A stretch of 64,000 bases of DNA from contig NZ_FOTM01000007.1 of the NCBI RefSeq assembly GCF_900114565.1, positions 1 to 64,000 of the forward strand, read 5' to 3'. Shown piece by piece: positions 46,974 to 57,435 of this stretch; position 1 is the stretch's first letter; each line of letters opens with the position of its first letter. The notes below the pieces were generated by a model. That model searched no databases, had not been told where the DNA came from, and saw only the letters and a program-made list of their open reading frames with translations. Made by a program: the position numbers and the translations under genes. The DNA comes from Leifsonia sp. CL147 (lineage in GTDB: Bacteria > Actinomycetota > Actinomycetes > Actinomycetales > Microbacteriaceae).

Positions 46974-49886
46974 TCAGGCGGCACCCCGGGCGGACTCGCC
47001 CTGCAGCATCTCCTTGAGGAAGAAGCCCGTGTGGCTGCCCGGGGCCTCGGCCACCTGCTCCGGCGTGCCGGTCGCGATGACCTCGCCGCCGCCGGCGCCG
47101 CCCTCCGGTCCCATGTCGATGATCCAGTCGGCCGACTTGATGACATCGAGATTGTGCTCGATCACGATGACCGTGTTGCCCTTCTCGAGCAGCCCGTTGA
47201 GCACCAGCAGGAGCTTGCGGACATCCTCGAAGTGCAGCCCGGTCGTCGGCTCGTCGAGCACGTACACGCTGCGGCCGTTGGACCGGCGCTGCAGCTCGGT
47301 GGCCAGCTTGACGCGCTGGGCCTCGCCGCCGGAGAGCGTGGTCGCGCTCTGGCCGAGCCGGACGTAGCCGAGTCCCACATCCACCAGCGTCTGCAGGAAG
47401 CGGTGGATCGCCGAGATCGGCCGGAAGAACTCGGCCGCCTCGCTGATCGGCATGTCGAGCACCTCGGCGATGTTCTTGCCCTTGTAGTGCACCGAGAGCG
47501 TGTCGCGGTTATACCGCGCTCCCCCGCACACCTCGCACGCGACGTAGACATCCGGCAGGAAATTCATCTCGATCTTGATCGTCCCGTCGCCCGAGCACGC
47601 CTCGCAGCGTCCGCCCTTGACGTTGAAGCTGAACCGGCCGGGGAGGTAGCCGCGGGCCTTCGCCTCCGGAGTCTCGGCGAACAGCGTCCGGATGCGGTCG
47701 AAGACGCCGGTGTAGGTCGCGGGGTTCGACCGCGGAGTGCGGCCGATCGGCGCCTGGTCGACGTGAACGACCTTGTCGAGGTTCTCGAGACCGGTGACCG
47801 TGCGGTGCTTGCCCGGCACCTTGCGGGCGCCGTTGAGCTTGTTGGCGAGGACCCGGTACAGGATGTCGTTGACCAGCGACGACTTCCCGGAACCCGAGAC
47901 GCCGGTCACCGCGACGAAGGTGCCGAGCGGGAAGTCGACGGTCACCTTCTTCAGGTTGTTGGCCTCCGCCTCCACGACCCGGATCATGCGCTTCTTGTCG
48001 ACCTTGCGACGCTTCGGAGGCACCGGGATCTCGCGGCGGCCGGCGAGGTAGTCGCCGGTCAGCGAGTCGGTGTTCGCCAGGAGCTCCTCGTAGGAACCGG
48101 AGTGCACGACGTGCCCGCCGTTGACGCCGGCGCCCGGGCCGATGTCGACGATCCAGTCGGCGGTGCGGATGGTGTCCTCGTCGTGCTCGACCACGATCAG
48201 CGTGTTGCCGAGGTCGCGCAGCGCGACGAGCGTGTCGATGAGGCGGCGGTTGTCCCGCTGGTGCAGGCCGATACTCGGCTCGTCGAGCACGTAGAGCACG
48301 CCGGTCAGGCCCGAGCCGATCTGGGTCGCCAGGCGGATGCGCTGCGCCTCGCCGCCGGAGAGCGTCCCGGCCGCGCGCGCCAGGTCGAGATAGCTGAGGC
48401 CCACCTGGATGAGGAAGTCGAGCCGGATCTTGATCTCGCGCAGCACCTGTGCGCCGATCTTCTGCTCGCGCTCGGTGAGGTGCAGCTTCTCCATGAACGC
48501 GCGGGCGTCGCTGAGGCTCAGCTGCGACGCGTCCGCGATGCTCCTGCCGTGCACGAGCACCGCGAGCACCTCGGGCTTGAGCCGCTTGCCGTCGCACACC
48601 GGACACGGCACCTCGCGCAGGTACTCGGCCCAGCGGGCGCGCTGCGTGTCCGTCTCGGCCTGCAGGTACTGCCGCTCGATATAGGGCACCACGCCCTCGA
48701 AGCCGGAGGTGTACGACATCTCGCGCCCGTAGCGGTTCTTCCACCGCACCTTGACCTCGAAGTTGTCGCCGTGGAGCACGGCGTCCTTCACCTCGGTGGT
48801 CAGCTTCTTCCACGGTGTCTTCAGAGAGAACTTCAGATCGCGAGCGAGGCCGTCGAGCAGCTTCTCGTAGTAGTTGAAGAGTCCCTTGCCCTGGGTCGTC
48901 CACGGGATGATGACGCCCTCGGAGATGCTCTGCTCGTCGTCGCCGAGCAGCAGCTGCTCATCCACCGACATGCGCGTGCCGAGGCCCGAGCACTCCGGGC
49001 AGGCGCCGAAGGGAGCGTTGAACGAGAAGGTCCGCGGCTCGATCTCGGTCAGCTGGATGGGATGGCCGTTCGGGCAGGAGAGCTTCTCACTGAAGTTCTG
49101 CCACGCGGCGGACCCCTCGCGGTCGACGAAGTTGACCTGGACCAGGCCGTCCGTCAGCCGGAGCGCCGTCTCCAGCGAGTCGGTGAGACGGCCGAGGATG
49201 TCCGGGCCGGCGACCAGACGGTCGACGACGACGGAGATGTCGTGCTTGTACTGCTTCTTCAGCGCCGGCGGGTCGGAGAGCTGGATCTGCTCGCCGTCGA
49301 CCAGGGCACGCGAGTAGCCGCTCGCGGCCAGCTCTTTGAAGAGGTCGACGAACTCGCCCTTCTTCTGCGAGACGACCGGGCTGACGACCATGTACCGCGT
49401 GCCGGGCTCCAGCTCCATCAGCTGGTCGGCGATCTGCTGGACGGTCTGGCGCTGGATGCGCTCACCGCAGACGGGACAGTGCGGCACGCCGATGCGCGCC
49501 CACAGCAGACGCATGTAGTCGTAGATCTCGGTGATCGTGCCGACGGTCGAGCGCGGGTTGCGGTTGGTGGACTTCTGGTCGATCGAGACGGCCGGGCTCA
49601 GGCCTTCGATGAAGTCGACGTCCGGTCGGTCCACCTGACCCAGGAACTGGCGGGCGTACGCCGACAGCGACTCGACGTACCGGCGCTGGCCTTCCGCGAA
49701 GATCGTGTCGAAGGCGAGCGAGGACTTGCCCGACCCCGAGAGGCCGGTGAAGACGACCATCGAGTCGCGCGGGATCTCCAGATCGACATTGTGGAGGTTG
49801 TGCACGCGCGCTCCACGCACGCTGAGGTGCGACCCGGTCACTCTGCTGATGTTCCCCGACTCGATGTTCACTCGCCCGCTGCTCAC
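46974..49886 (-). CDS. uvrA: Excinuclease ABC subunit A
   Basis: A 970-residue UvrA dimer-forming ATPase that locates DNA lesions. Two ABC cassettes are present: first Walker [10 protein letters not shown] (residues 48-56) and a second GVSGSGKSS in the C-terminal half, with zinc fingers CPVCGE and CEAC...CEVCGG. Start choice is uncertain: GTG 49886 has GGAG ten bases upstream; GTG 49871 and GTG 49841 are alternatives. A LexA box is 72 bases upstream of 49886. Confidence 0.96.
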   Translation of the reverse strand: MSSGRVNIESGNISRVTGSHLSVRGARVHNLHNVDLEIPRDSMVVFTGLSGSGKSSLAFDTIFAEGQRRYVESLSAYARQFLGQVDRPDVDFIEGLSPAVSIDQKSTNRNPRSTVGTITEIYDYMRLLWARIGVPHCPVCGERIQRQTVQQIADQLMELEPGTRYMVVSPVVSQKKGEFVDLFKELAASGYSRALVDGEQIQLSDPPALKKQYKHDISVVVDRLVAGPDILGRLTDSLETALRLTDGLVQVNFVDREGSAAWQNFSEKLSCPNGHPIQLTEIEPRTFSFNAPFGACPECSGLGTRMSVDEQLLLGDDEQSISEGVIIPWTTQGKGLFNYYEKLLDGLARDLKFSLKTPWKKLTTEVKDAVLHGDNFEVKVRWKNRYGREMSYTSGFEGVVPYIERQYLQAETDTQRARWAEYLREVPCPVCDGKRLKPEVLAVLVHGRSIADASQLSLSDARAFMEKLHLTEREQKIGAQVLREIKIRLDFLIQVGLSYLDLARAAGTLSGGEAQRIRLATQIGSGLTGVLYVLDEPSIGLHQRDNRRLIDTLVALRDLGNTLIVVEHDEDTIRTADWIVDIGPGAGVNGGHVVHSGSYEELLANTDSLTGDYLAGRREIPVPPKRRKVDKKRMIRVVEAEANNLKKVTVDFPLGTFVAVTGVSGSGKSSLVNDILYRVLANKLNGARKVPGKHRTVTGLENLDKVVHVDQAPIGRTPRSNPATYTGVFDRIRTLFAETPEAKARGYLPGRFSFNVKGGRCEACSGDGTIKIEMNFLPDVYVACEVCGGARYNRDTLSVHYKGKNIAEVLDMPISEAAEFFRPISAIHRFLQTLVDVGLGYVRLGQSATTLSGGEAQRVKLATELQRRSNGRSVYVLDEPTTGLHFEDVRKLLLVLNGLLEKGNTVIVIEHNLDVIKSADWIIDMGPEGGAGGGEVIATGTPEQVAEAPGSHTGFFLKEMLQGESARGAA

Positions 49887-49957
49887 TCGCTCTATTCTCC
49901 GCCATCCGTGCTGTCTTCTCGCCGGCTGTTCGCCCACCGCGCATCCCGTTCGCCGGA

Positions 49958-49978
49958 TCGAACGTGTGTTCGATTCTA
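49958..49978 (-). promoter_or_regulatory. LexA (SOS) box and -10 of uvrA
   Basis: TCGAAC-GTGT-GTTCGA at 49958-49973 matches the Gram-positive LexA operator perfectly. On the minus strand it directly follows and touches TAGAAT (49978-49973), a good -10. LexA bound here would block uvrA and, by read-through, uvrC. Confidence 0.88.
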
Positions 49979-50074
49979 TCCTCCCGAACGCACCAAACCG
50001 CGCAAGCGCGAGTCTAGGCGCGACCACCGACATTCGTCCCCGGCGGGTGCAGGAGGACGGCCTCCAGGCCACGG

Positions 50075-50593
50075 TCAGCGTGGCGCGCGAGGAGGCCGGC
50101 GCAGCAGAGCCGGCAGCAGGAGACCGACCAGTGCGACGAGCGCGAGTCCGGACAGGAGGGCCAGCAGCGGGCTGGAGGCTCCCCGGGCGGAGAGCAGAAG
50201 CACGACGGCGGCCGCCTGCGCGGGAACCTGGATCAGCACGAAGCGACGCAGCGACGGCAGCAGCACGGCGGGCTGCACTCGCGCTGCGCTCGGCACGACG
50301 AGCATCCAGCCGGCGACGAGGTGCAGCGCGTGCACTCCCGCGACGAGACCGAGGAGTCGCGGAGTCACCGTTCCCGGCTCGACGAGGGACGAGAGCAGGA
50401 GGATCCCGATCAGCACCCAGGCGGTGAACCAGCGCGGACGCCACACCGCGACCCCGATGAGCACGGCCGCGATGCCCGTCCACGTGCCCACCGGGATGCC
50501 GACCAGCACGAACGGGAGCGCGATCGCGGCGAACAGAGCACGCACGGACCAGCCGGGGATCGTCAAGACGCCGAGGACCGGGACGCGGTTCAT
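50075..50593 (-). CDS. Membrane protein of the MoxR/DUF58 module
   Basis: A 172-residue integral membrane protein with about five hydrophobic segments and a basic C-terminus (RRPPRAPR). I cannot assign a family. The ATG at 50593 overlaps the DUF58 gene stop by four bases, so it is the last member of the DUF4129-TM-MoxR-DUF58-TM cluster. It may anchor or partner the DUF58 protein; that is inferred from coupling only. 188 bases with the uvrA promoter follow. Confidence 0.72.
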   Translation of the reverse strand: MNRVPVLGVLTIPGWSVRALFAAIALPFVLVGIPVGTWTGIAAVLIGVAVWRPRWFTAWVLIGILLLSSLVEPGTVTPRLLGLVAGVHALHLVAGWMLVVPSAARVQPAVLLPSLRRFVLIQVPAQAAAVVLLLSARGASSPLLALLSGLALVALVGLLLPALLRRPPRAPR

Positions 50594-51897
50594 CGTCGCC
50601 GTCCCGCCGCGATCGCGCGGAGGGACGCCTCGCGGCCCGGGGCATCCTCCCACCGGACGAACTCCGCTCCCCCGGCCTGCAGCTGCTCCAGCCGGATACG
50701 GCGTGCGAGCTCGACCGTCCGCAGGGCGAGACGGTCGCGTGAGGTCAGCTCCCGCACATCCCGGGCCGGCAGGACGTCGACGGCGATCACACGGTGACCC
50801 GCGGCGCGCCAGGTGTGCGCGAGGGTCACCGGCTGATCGTCGAGGAACGTCGAGAGCACGAAGACGAGTGCCCCGGGCGACAGCCGCGGCGCGCGGACCC
50901 GCTGGAACGTCGTCCCGGTCGCCGAGGTCAGCTCGATCGCGCGGAGCACGCGTTCCCGGTGCCGAGCGCCCGCCCGCGGCGGCAGCACGCGCCCGTACTC
51001 GCTCAGGTCGTCGAACCCCACCCGGTCCCCCGCCGCGGCATACGCGGCGGTCAGCGATGCGGCCGCCTCGCGGGCGAGATCCAGTGACGACACCGCGGGG
51101 CGCGGGTACCGCTCCGACCAGTCCGCGACGACGCCGGTCAGGTCGTCCCTGGCGTCGATGACCAGGTGGATCGCGGCGTCCGAGGTGGCGGTCGTGCGCC
51201 GGACGTACAGCTCCCCCGCGCGGCCCGCCCGGGCGGTCGCCCGCCAGTCGATCCGCCGGAGGCGGTCACCGGGATGGAAGAGGTCGATGTCGCGGAACTC
51301 TCCGCCCTCACCCGGCCGGGTCGACACGTGCTGCCCGGTCAGGCCGAGGAGGCGCGCCGGGAGCGGCAGGCTCCGGACCGGCGCCTGGCGCGGACGCACG
51401 ACGCGCTCGATCGCCGCCTCCTCCCCCGGCATGCTGACCCACGCCGCGTCGGCGCCGACGGCACGCGCCTCGACCGCTACGACGCGCTGGCGGCCGGAGT
51501 GCACCAGCGGCACCTCGGCGGTCAGGCCGGCCGCGGCACGTGGGGTGACCACCGCATCCACGGGCGCGGCTCCTCCGAGCGACAACCGCAGCTGCAGGGC
51601 CTCGGGATGCTGTGCGGCGGCGGCGTGCACCCGCACCGAGAGCAGCGGCAGGCCAAGGGAGGTGTGGACGGCGCCCTCGGAGTCGGCTGACGTGTCCAGG
51701 GCGACGGAGTCGCCGGATGGCCGGCGCTCCCAGCCGAGCGCCGCGGCCACCAGCAGCGGAGCGCCGACGAACGCAGGCTCCGCCCGGGACATCACGAAGG
51801 CGGCGACCAGGCCGACCACTCCGATGACCACCGCAGCGGCCAGCGCCGGACTCGGCATCCAGGCGATGCGGCTCGAGGTGCTCGCGCGATCCGTCAT
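50590..51897 (-). CDS. DUF58 domain-containing protein
   Basis: A 435-residue DUF58 protein. Two N-terminal membrane segments (about residues 17-35 and 38-53) are followed by a beta-rich region and the DUF58 core [19 protein letters not shown] (about 205-223), then a von Willebrand A-like region with HLVIDARDD. Proteins of this type are usually partners of MoxR ATPases. It starts 45 bases after moxR. Function in cell-envelope or complex assembly is suggested by family, not shown here. Confidence 0.85.
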   Translation of the reverse strand: MTDRASTSSRIAWMPSPALAAAVVIGVVGLVAAFVMSRAEPAFVGAPLLVAAALGWERRPSGDSVALDTSADSEGAVHTSLGLPLLSVRVHAAAAQHPEALQLRLSLGGAAPVDAVVTPRAAAGLTAEVPLVHSGRQRVVAVEARAVGADAAWVSMPGEEAAIERVVRPRQAPVRSLPLPARLLGLTGQHVSTRPGEGGEFRDIDLFHPGDRLRRIDWRATARAGRAGELYVRRTTATSDAAIHLVIDARDDLTGVVADWSERYPRPAVSSLDLAREAAASLTAAYAAAGDRVGFDDLSEYGRVLPPRAGARHRERVLRAIELTSATGTTFQRVRAPRLSPGALVFVLSTFLDDQPVTLAHTWRAAGHRVIAVDVLPARDVRELTSRDRLALRTVELARRIRLEQLQAGGAEFVRWEDAPGREASLRAIAAGRRR

Positions 51898-51942
51898 CCC
51901 CTCACCGCCTCCACCGGGCGATCCCGTCCGGCTGCCCGCCGA

Positions 51943-52968
51943 TCATCGGCTCGCCGCCTCCTCGCCCGTCCGCTGTGCGACCCCGACCGCGGGCGGGCCG
52001 GGCACCGTGTTGACTACCTCGGTGACGACCTGCTCGGCCACCACCCCGCCGGTCCACGCCTGTACCGTCAGCGTGAGACGGTGCGCCAGGACGGGAAGCG
52101 CGACGGCCTTCACGTCGTCCGGGATGACGAAGTCGCGCCCGTCCAGCACGGCCAGCGCCCGCGCGACGAGGAGGAGGCCCTGCGATCCGCGCGGGGACGC
52201 ACCCACCTCGACGGAGCGGTGCCGTCGGGTGGCGGCGGCCAGCCGGACGCAGTACGCGGCGATGTCCGGATCCACATCCACCGCCTCCACGCCCGCCTGC
52301 ATCGACCGCAGGGTCGCTGCGTCGATGACCGGCTCGACCGTGGCGACCTCGTGACGCCGGGCGACCCGCGAGAGCAGGACGCGTGCTTCGCCGTCCTCGT
52401 CCGGGTACCCCACCCTCAACCGGACCATGAACCGGTCGAGCTGCGCTTCCGGAAGCGCATAGGTGCCCTCCGATTCGATGGGGTTCGCCGTCGCCACCAC
52501 ATGGAACGGCGACGGGAGCGGGAAGCTCTTCCCTTCGACGGAGACCTGCCCCTCCGCCATCGCCTCCAGCAGCGCCGACTGCGTCTTGGGCGACGTCCGG
52601 TTGATCTCGTCGGCGAGGAAGAGCCCGGTGAAGACGGGACCCGGCCGGAACTCGAAGTCTGCGATGCCCGGCACGTACACGAAGGAGCCCGTGATGTCGG
52701 ACGGCAGCAGGTCGGGCGTGCACTGCAGTCGCCGGAAGTCCAGCCCGACCGCGGCGGCGATGCTGCGCGCGGCCAGCGTCTTGCCGAGACCGGGGACATC
52801 CTCGAACAGCACGTGGCCGCCCGCGAGGATGGTCGCGAACGCGATCCGCAGTGGTTCGCGCATCCCCACGACGACGCTTCCGACCCGCTCGAGCACGTCG
52901 GCTCCCAAGCGCGCCACCTCGGAGACCGGAAGCGGCGTCGCGGGGTCGAACGGGGGTTCAGCGGACAC
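51943..52968 (-). CDS. MoxR-family AAA+ ATPase
   Basis: A 341-residue AAA+ ATPase. Walker A is VPGLGKT (residues 58-64) and Walker B LADEINR (118-124); sensor 1 is in VVATANP and the C-terminal lid domain is complete. MoxR proteins act as chaperones for metal insertion or complex assembly with vWA-domain partners. The GTG at 52968 has GAGGAG seven bases upstream and overlaps the previous gene by 11 bases. Confidence 0.92.
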   Translation of the reverse strand: MSAEPPFDPATPLPVSEVARLGADVLERVGSVVVGMREPLRIAFATILAGGHVLFEDVPGLGKTLAARSIAAAVGLDFRRLQCTPDLLPSDITGSFVYVPGIADFEFRPGPVFTGLFLADEINRTSPKTQSALLEAMAEGQVSVEGKSFPLPSPFHVVATANPIESEGTYALPEAQLDRFMVRLRVGYPDEDGEARVLLSRVARRHEVATVEPVIDAATLRSMQAGVEAVDVDPDIAAYCVRLAAATRRHRSVEVGASPRGSQGLLLVARALAVLDGRDFVIPDDVKAVALPVLAHRLTLTVQAWTGGVVAEQVVTEVVNTVPGPPAVGVAQRTGEEAASR

Positions 52969-53563
52969 GGGGCGGCTCCTCAGGGGTCGGGATCGGGGTG
53001 GAGGCGATGGTCGGGTTCGGGGGCGGAGCGGGGGAAGCGCGTCCTGTCGGCGACGCCGGAGCGGAGGACGCCGTTTCGGCGATCAGCGCCTCGAGACGAT
53101 CCAGCACCGCGGCCAGGGCGGAGGTGCGCATCTCGAAACCGGATCCCCGTCGCAGCAGCGCCAGCGTCTGGCGGCCGAGGAGCTCCTCCAGCTGCTCGTC
53201 GGCGGAACGGTCCTCCAGGTCGAGGCCGCGCAGGGCCACTGCGCGCTCCGCGACGGAACGCAGCGCCCTGACGCCCTCCGACGAGACCCGGCCGCCACGG
53301 GCGCCGAGCGACCAGCCGAGCTGGGCGACGTCCCGGCGCGAGCCGGTCCGCGACGGCGCAGGCGGGGTCGCCCAGGTCACCTCTGCGACCTCGCCGAGCG
53401 CCGAAAGGCAGGACGAGAGGCCGAAAGCTGCCGCGCCCAGGCCGACGGTGTGCGCCGCATCCATGCCGAGAAGCCAGGCGGCGACACCCATCGCGACGCC
53501 CAGCAGGGCGCTCAGGATGAGCCTCCGGGGCATCCCGGACGGGAGTCGGCGAGTCGCGGTCAT
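52958..53563 (-). CDS. Membrane protein of the MoxR/DUF58 module
   Basis: A 201-residue protein with two membrane segments (about residues 14-33 and 36-58), a helical, Leu/Arg-rich cytoplasmic domain (100-165) and a Pro/Thr-rich tail. No family is recognised. It overlaps the DUF4129 stop by four bases (53560-53563) and moxR by 11 bases, so it is translationally coupled on both sides and likely works with them. Confidence 0.75.
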   Translation of the reverse strand: MTATRRLPSGMPRRLILSALLGVAMGVAAWLLGMDAAHTVGLGAAAFGLSSCLSALGEVAEVTWATPPAPSRTGSRRDVAQLGWSLGARGGRVSSEGVRALRSVAERAVALRGLDLEDRSADEQLEELLGRQTLALLRRGSGFEMRTSALAAVLDRLEALIAETASSAPASPTGRASPAPPPNPTIASTPIPTPEEPPRVR

Positions 53564-54333
53564 CGTGGTCCGGCCGTTCCTCGGCCACGGGCGGAGCCGC
53601 CCGGCGCCCGACGGTCCACGCCGGGCGGGGCGGCGCTCCACGAGGCGCGGAGCGCGTCGACGGCCCGGCGGGCCTCCGCGACATCCCCGCGGGTGACGGC
53701 CGCCGTGCTGAAACGGGCACGGACGTAGAGGGCGAGCAGGCGCGCGGCGGCGTCCCGGTCGGCGGCGACCCGGGCGACCACGCGGGAGGCGAACTCGGCC
53801 GGCGTCTCGGCCGGGAGACGTCGGACGCCCCAGTCGGCGGCGCCCTCCTCCAGGCCCACCCAGGCGCGTTCGATCGCATCCCGGGGTTCCCGCTGTTCGG
53901 CGAGCACCTCGGCTGCCCGGTCGAGTCCTCGTCGTACGTGCTCCGGTTCGGGCTCCGGTTCAGGCACCGGCGCCGGCGCACTCGACGCGTCGGCGGAGCT
54001 GAGCAGCCCCAGGGCGGCCGGTTCGGGCGGATTCGCCCGTCGGCGGAGCCAACGCCAGAGCAGTGCCACCGCGACCACGGCAGCGAGCACGATCAACGCG
54101 ACCAGAAGCCACGACAGGTCCAGTTGCATCACCTGAGAGTTCTGCTGGGGCTGCGGCGAGGAGGTGGGGAGCCGGTCGACACTGCCGCTCGTCCGTGTCG
54201 GCGCCGCGGGGAGGAAGATCCGGGGCCCGCTGAACTGCGGGCTCCCCTGGAAGGCCAGCGCGAGCAGGGCTGCTGCGACCAGGACGACGCACGCGGCGAG
54301 CGTCCACCGCCGTCCTGTCACCTGTGCTGCCAC
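53560..54333 (-). CDS. DUF4129 domain-containing protein
   Basis: A 257-residue membrane protein. A basic N-terminus and segment at residues 11-28, a Pro/Gln/Ser-rich external stretch, a second membrane segment (about 74-93), an acidic repeat PVPEPEPEPE, and a C-terminal DUF4129 region with AWVGLEEGAADWG and PAETPAEFASRV. DUF4129 is often found at the C-terminus of transglutaminase-like proteins; here no transglutaminase is present. It is first in the module, 168 bases after uvrB. Confidence 0.82.
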   Translation of the reverse strand: MAAQVTGRRWTLAACVVLVAAALLALAFQGSPQFSGPRIFLPAAPTRTSGSVDRLPTSSPQPQQNSQVMQLDLSWLLVALIVLAAVVAVALLWRWLRRRANPPEPAALGLLSSADASSAPAPVPEPEPEPEHVRRGLDRAAEVLAEQREPRDAIERAWVGLEEGAADWGVRRLPAETPAEFASRVVARVAADRDAAARLLALYVRARFSTAAVTRGDVAEARRAVDALRASWSAAPPGVDRRAPGGSARGRGTAGPR

Positions 54334-54410
54334 CCTGCAACCGTAGCCCGCAGGCCGGGAAACCGGGGGAACCTGTCGGGCTCGGGAGTGTGCTCCTGTA
54401 TCCCCGGCTT

Positions 54411-54488
54411 CTGTTCCTGCTCCGGGCGCCTGCTCTTGCTCCTGCTCCTGCTCCTGTTCCTGCTCCTGTTCCTGTTCCGGGCGCCTGC
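54411..54488. repeat. CTGYTC hexamer repeat between uvrB and the DUF4129 gene
   Basis: Consecutive CTGYTC hexamers run from about 54431 to 54478, flanked by two copies of a CTGTTCC...GGGCGCCTGC word (54411-54433 and 54472-54488). On the minus strand the tract is a purine-rich (GAGCAG)n. It begins shortly after the uvrB stop. It shows slippage; no gene is present. Confidence 0.85.
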
Positions 54489-54501
54489 AACAGCGGCGGG
54501 C

Positions 54502-56568
54502 TCAGCCGAGGTGGCCGGCCTTCTCCATCTGGCGGAGATCCCGCTTCAGATCGGACAGTTCGTCGCGCAGTCGCGCCGCCAGTTCGAACTTCAGCTCGCC
54601 CGCCGCTGCCAGCATCTGCTGGTTGAGGTCGGCGATCAGTCCCTCCAGCTCTGCGGCACCCTCCGCTGCGATGCCGCCGCTCCGCAGGTTGGGGGTCGGA
54701 CTCTTCCGCCGCTGCTCGCGGCCGGCGAGCATCCGTGCCGTGTCCGCCTCTTCTCGGGCCAGAATGTCCGTAATGTCGGCGATCCGCTTGCGCAGCGGTT
54801 GCGGGTCGATCCCGTTGACACGGTTGTACTCGACCTGCTTCTCGCGCCGGCGGTCCGTCTCCTCGATCGCATTCTTCATGGAGTCGGTGAGCACGTCGGC
54901 GTACATGTGCACGGCGCCGGAGACGTTCCGCGCCGCTCGACCGATCGTCTGGATCAGGGAGGTCGACGAACGGAGGAACCCTTCCTTGTCCGCGTCGAGG
55001 ATGGCGACCAGCGACACCTCCGGGAGATCGAGTCCCTCACGCAGCAGGTTGATGCCGACCAGCACGTCGTAGACGCCCGCACGGAGTTCGGTGAGCAGTT
55101 CCACCCGCCGGAGGGTGTCGACGTCGGAGTGCAGGTAGCGCACTTTGACCCCGGCCTCCGCGAGGAAGTCGGTCAGCTCCTCGGCCATCTTCTTGGTCAG
55201 CGTGGTGACCAGGACACGCTCGTCACGCTCCGACCGCACCCGGATCTCCTCGAGCAGGTCGTCGATCTGACCCTTCGTCGGCTTGACCACGATCTCCGGA
55301 TCGATCAGGCCCGTCGGACGGATGATCTGTTCCACCACGCCATCGGCGATCCCCAGCTCGTACTTGCCCGGGGTCGCGGAGAGGTACACGGTCTGACCGA
55401 CGCGATCCTTGAACTCGTTCCACTTCAGCGGCCGGTTGTCGAGTGCGCTCGGCAGCCGGAATCCGTGCTCCACCAGCGTGCGCTTGCGGGAGGCATCACC
55501 CTCGTACATCGCGCCGATCTGCGGGACGGTCACGTGCGACTCGTCGATGACGACGAGGAAGTCGTCGGGGAAGTAGTCGAGCAGGCAGTTCGGCGCTTCG
55601 CCGGGCTGACGCCCGTCGATGTGCCGAGAGTAGTTCTCGATGCCGGAGCAGAAGCCGATCTGCTCCATCATCTCCAGGTCGAACTGGGTGCGCATGCGGA
55701 GCCGCTGCGCCTCGAGCAGCTTGCCCTCGCGCTCCAGTTCTTGCAGTCGCTCGCGCAGCTCCTCCTGAATGGTGCCGATGGCCCGCTGCATGGTGGCCGG
55801 ACTGGCCGCGTAGTGCGTCGCCGGGAACACGGACACCGCATCCATCTTCTGGATCACGTTGCCGGTGAGGGGGTGCAGCGAGTACAGCGCCTCGATCTCG
55901 TCACCGAAGAGCTCGATCCGGATGGCGTGCTCCTCGTACATCGGGATGATCTCGATCGTGTCGCCGCGCACCCGGAACTTGCCCCGCGAGAAGTCGACAT
56001 CGTTCCGTTCGTACTGCATGCCGACGAAGCGGCGGATCAGAGCGTCCCGCCCCACGTTCTGGCCGACCTGCAGGGCGACCATCGCCTCCAGATACTCTTC
56101 GGCCGCACCGAGGCCGTAGATGCAGGACACCGTGGAGACGACCACCACATCCCGCCGGCTCAGCAGGGAGTTCGTGGTCGAGTGCCGCAGCCGCTCCACC
56201 TCGGCGTTGACCGAGGAGTCCTTCTCGATGAAGGTGTCGGTCTGAGGGACGTACGCCTCGGGCTGGTAGTAGTCGTAGTACGACACGAAGTACTCGACGG
56301 CGTTGTTCGGCAGCAACTCGCGGAACTCGTTCGCCAGCTGCGCCGCCAGCGTCTTGTTGTGCGCGAGCACGAGCGTGGGCCGCTGCACCTGCTCGATGAG
56401 CCACGCGGTGGTCGCCGACTTGCCCGTACCGGTCGCGCCCAGCAGCACGACATCGGTCTCGCCCGCGTTGATGCGCGCGGTCAGCTCGGCGATCGCCTGC
56501 GGCTGATCGCCGCTCGGGCTGTACTGGCTGACGACCTCGAATGGTCGGACGGCGCGCGTGGTGAGCAT
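54502..56568 (-). CDS. uvrB: Excinuclease ABC subunit B
   Basis: A 688-residue UvrB, the damage-verifying helicase of excision repair. Walker A is GATGTGKS (residues 44-51), the beta-hairpin region [12 protein letters not shown] is present, and the C-terminal UVR domain that binds UvrC ends the protein. The ATG at 56568 has TGGAGG immediately upstream. No LexA box was seen in the 62 bases to coaE, unlike uvrA. Confidence 0.97.
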   Translation of the reverse strand: MLTTRAVRPFEVVSQYSPSGDQPQAIAELTARINAGETDVVLLGATGTGKSATTAWLIEQVQRPTLVLAHNKTLAAQLANEFRELLPNNAVEYFVSYYDYYQPEAYVPQTDTFIEKDSSVNAEVERLRHSTTNSLLSRRDVVVVSTVSCIYGLGAAEEYLEAMVALQVGQNVGRDALIRRFVGMQYERNDVDFSRGKFRVRGDTIEIIPMYEEHAIRIELFGDEIEALYSLHPLTGNVIQKMDAVSVFPATHYAASPATMQRAIGTIQEELRERLQELEREGKLLEAQRLRMRTQFDLEMMEQIGFCSGIENYSRHIDGRQPGEAPNCLLDYFPDDFLVVIDESHVTVPQIGAMYEGDASRKRTLVEHGFRLPSALDNRPLKWNEFKDRVGQTVYLSATPGKYELGIADGVVEQIIRPTGLIDPEIVVKPTKGQIDDLLEEIRVRSERDERVLVTTLTKKMAEELTDFLAEAGVKVRYLHSDVDTLRRVELLTELRAGVYDVLVGINLLREGLDLPEVSLVAILDADKEGFLRSSTSLIQTIGRAARNVSGAVHMYADVLTDSMKNAIEETDRRREKQVEYNRVNGIDPQPLRKRIADITDILAREEADTARMLAGREQRRKSPTPNLRSGGIAAEGAAELEGLIADLNQQMLAAAGELKFELAARLRDELSDLKRDLRQMEKAGHLG

Positions 56569-56630
56569 GCCTCCAGTGTAGGAAGGACCACCGACACTGC
56601 TGCCGGCTCTCGCTCACAGCGGAACGGGCG

Positions 56631-57236
56631 TCACCGTGCGGCGCCGTGCAGCTCCTTCCAGAGCGCATCCACCTGCTCCAGCGTGTGCTCCAGCGTGCCG
56701 CCGGTGTCGATCACGACGTCGGCGACCGCGAGACGCTCGTCGTCCGACGCCTGCGAACGGATGCGGCGCTCCGCCTCCGCCTCGTCCATCCCGCGCAGGG
56801 CGACGAGCCGGCGGACGCGAGACGCTGCGTCGGCGTGCGCCACGACGATGCGGTCGAAGGGGTACTCGTTCGCCGATTCGACCAGCAGGGGGACGTCGTA
56901 CACGACGATCGCGTCCGGGTCGGCGTCGGCGGCGGCACGGAAGCGTGCGGTCGAGGCCTTCAGCACGGCGGGGTGGGTGATCGCATTGAGGTCTTGCAGT
57001 GCGGCGGGGTCACCGAACACGATCGCGCCGAGCGCCGGGCGGTCGAGGCTGCCGTCCGCGGCGATCACGGAGTCGCCGAAGCGGCGGGCGATCTCCGCCA
57101 GCGCCGGCGTGCCGGGCTCGACTACTTCGCGCGCGATGCGGTCGGCGTCGACGACGACGGCGCCGTGCGAGGCGAGACGGGAGGCGATGGTCGATTTGCC
57201 GGAGGCGATCCCCCCGGTGAGTCCGATCAGCTGCAC
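56631..57236 (-). CDS. coaE: Dephospho-CoA kinase
   Basis: A 201-residue kinase for the last step of coenzyme A synthesis. P-loop TGGIASGKS is at residues 7-15; DADRIAREVV and the lid region with RRLVALRGMDEAEAERRI are typical. It lacks the C-terminal UPF0157 extension found in mycobacterial CoaE. The start is GTG 57236. It lies between rpsA and uvrB as in many actinobacteria. Confidence 0.94.
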   Translation of the reverse strand: MQLIGLTGGIASGKSTIASRLASHGAVVVDADRIAREVVEPGTPALAEIARRFGDSVIAADGSLDRPALGAIVFGDPAALQDLNAITHPAVLKASTARFRAAADADPDAIVVYDVPLLVESANEYPFDRIVVAHADAASRVRRLVALRGMDEAEAERRIRSQASDDERLAVADVVIDTGGTLEHTLEQVDALWKELHGAAR

Positions 57237-57392
57237 GCGCCCAGCCTATCCGCACCCCGCCGTCGCCGGTCGGCCGTCACCCGCGAGAGCGACTGCGGTG
57301 CCGCGTCACGTCTGCGCCTGCGCGACGCGCCGCAGTCGTTACAAACCGCCGCAGTCGCCGTCGTGCCCGCTCCGGCGGCCCCGGGAACGACG
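57237..57392. repeat. Palindromic spacer between rpsA terminator and coaE
   Basis: CGACTGCGG (57290-57298) pairs with CCGCAGTCG at 57330-57338; a further CCGCAGTCG lies at 57349-57357. CGCGTC (57302-57307) and GACGCG (57324-57329) form an inner stem. The layout resembles the nested palindrome at 20670-20745. No gene is present. Confidence 0.65.
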
Positions 57393-57422
57393 AAACGGCC
57401 GGTCCCGAGGGACCGGCCGTTT
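57393..57422 (-). terminator. Terminator hairpin of rpsA
   Basis: AAACGGCCGGTCC (57393-57405) pairs perfectly with GGACCGGCCGTTT (57410-57422) over CGAG. It begins 13 bases past the rpsA stop, and the minus-strand copy ends in a short T run. This is the clearest intrinsic terminator in the window. Confidence 0.9.
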
Positions 57423-57435
57423 CTGAAGAGGATGC

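Noticed and set aside
47031-51161. Very long plus-strand open frame antisense to uvrA and the MoxR module
   Set aside because: It is the high-GC mirror of uvrA: composition is Arg/Asp/His-biased, there is no domain, and the minus-strand genes explain every base.
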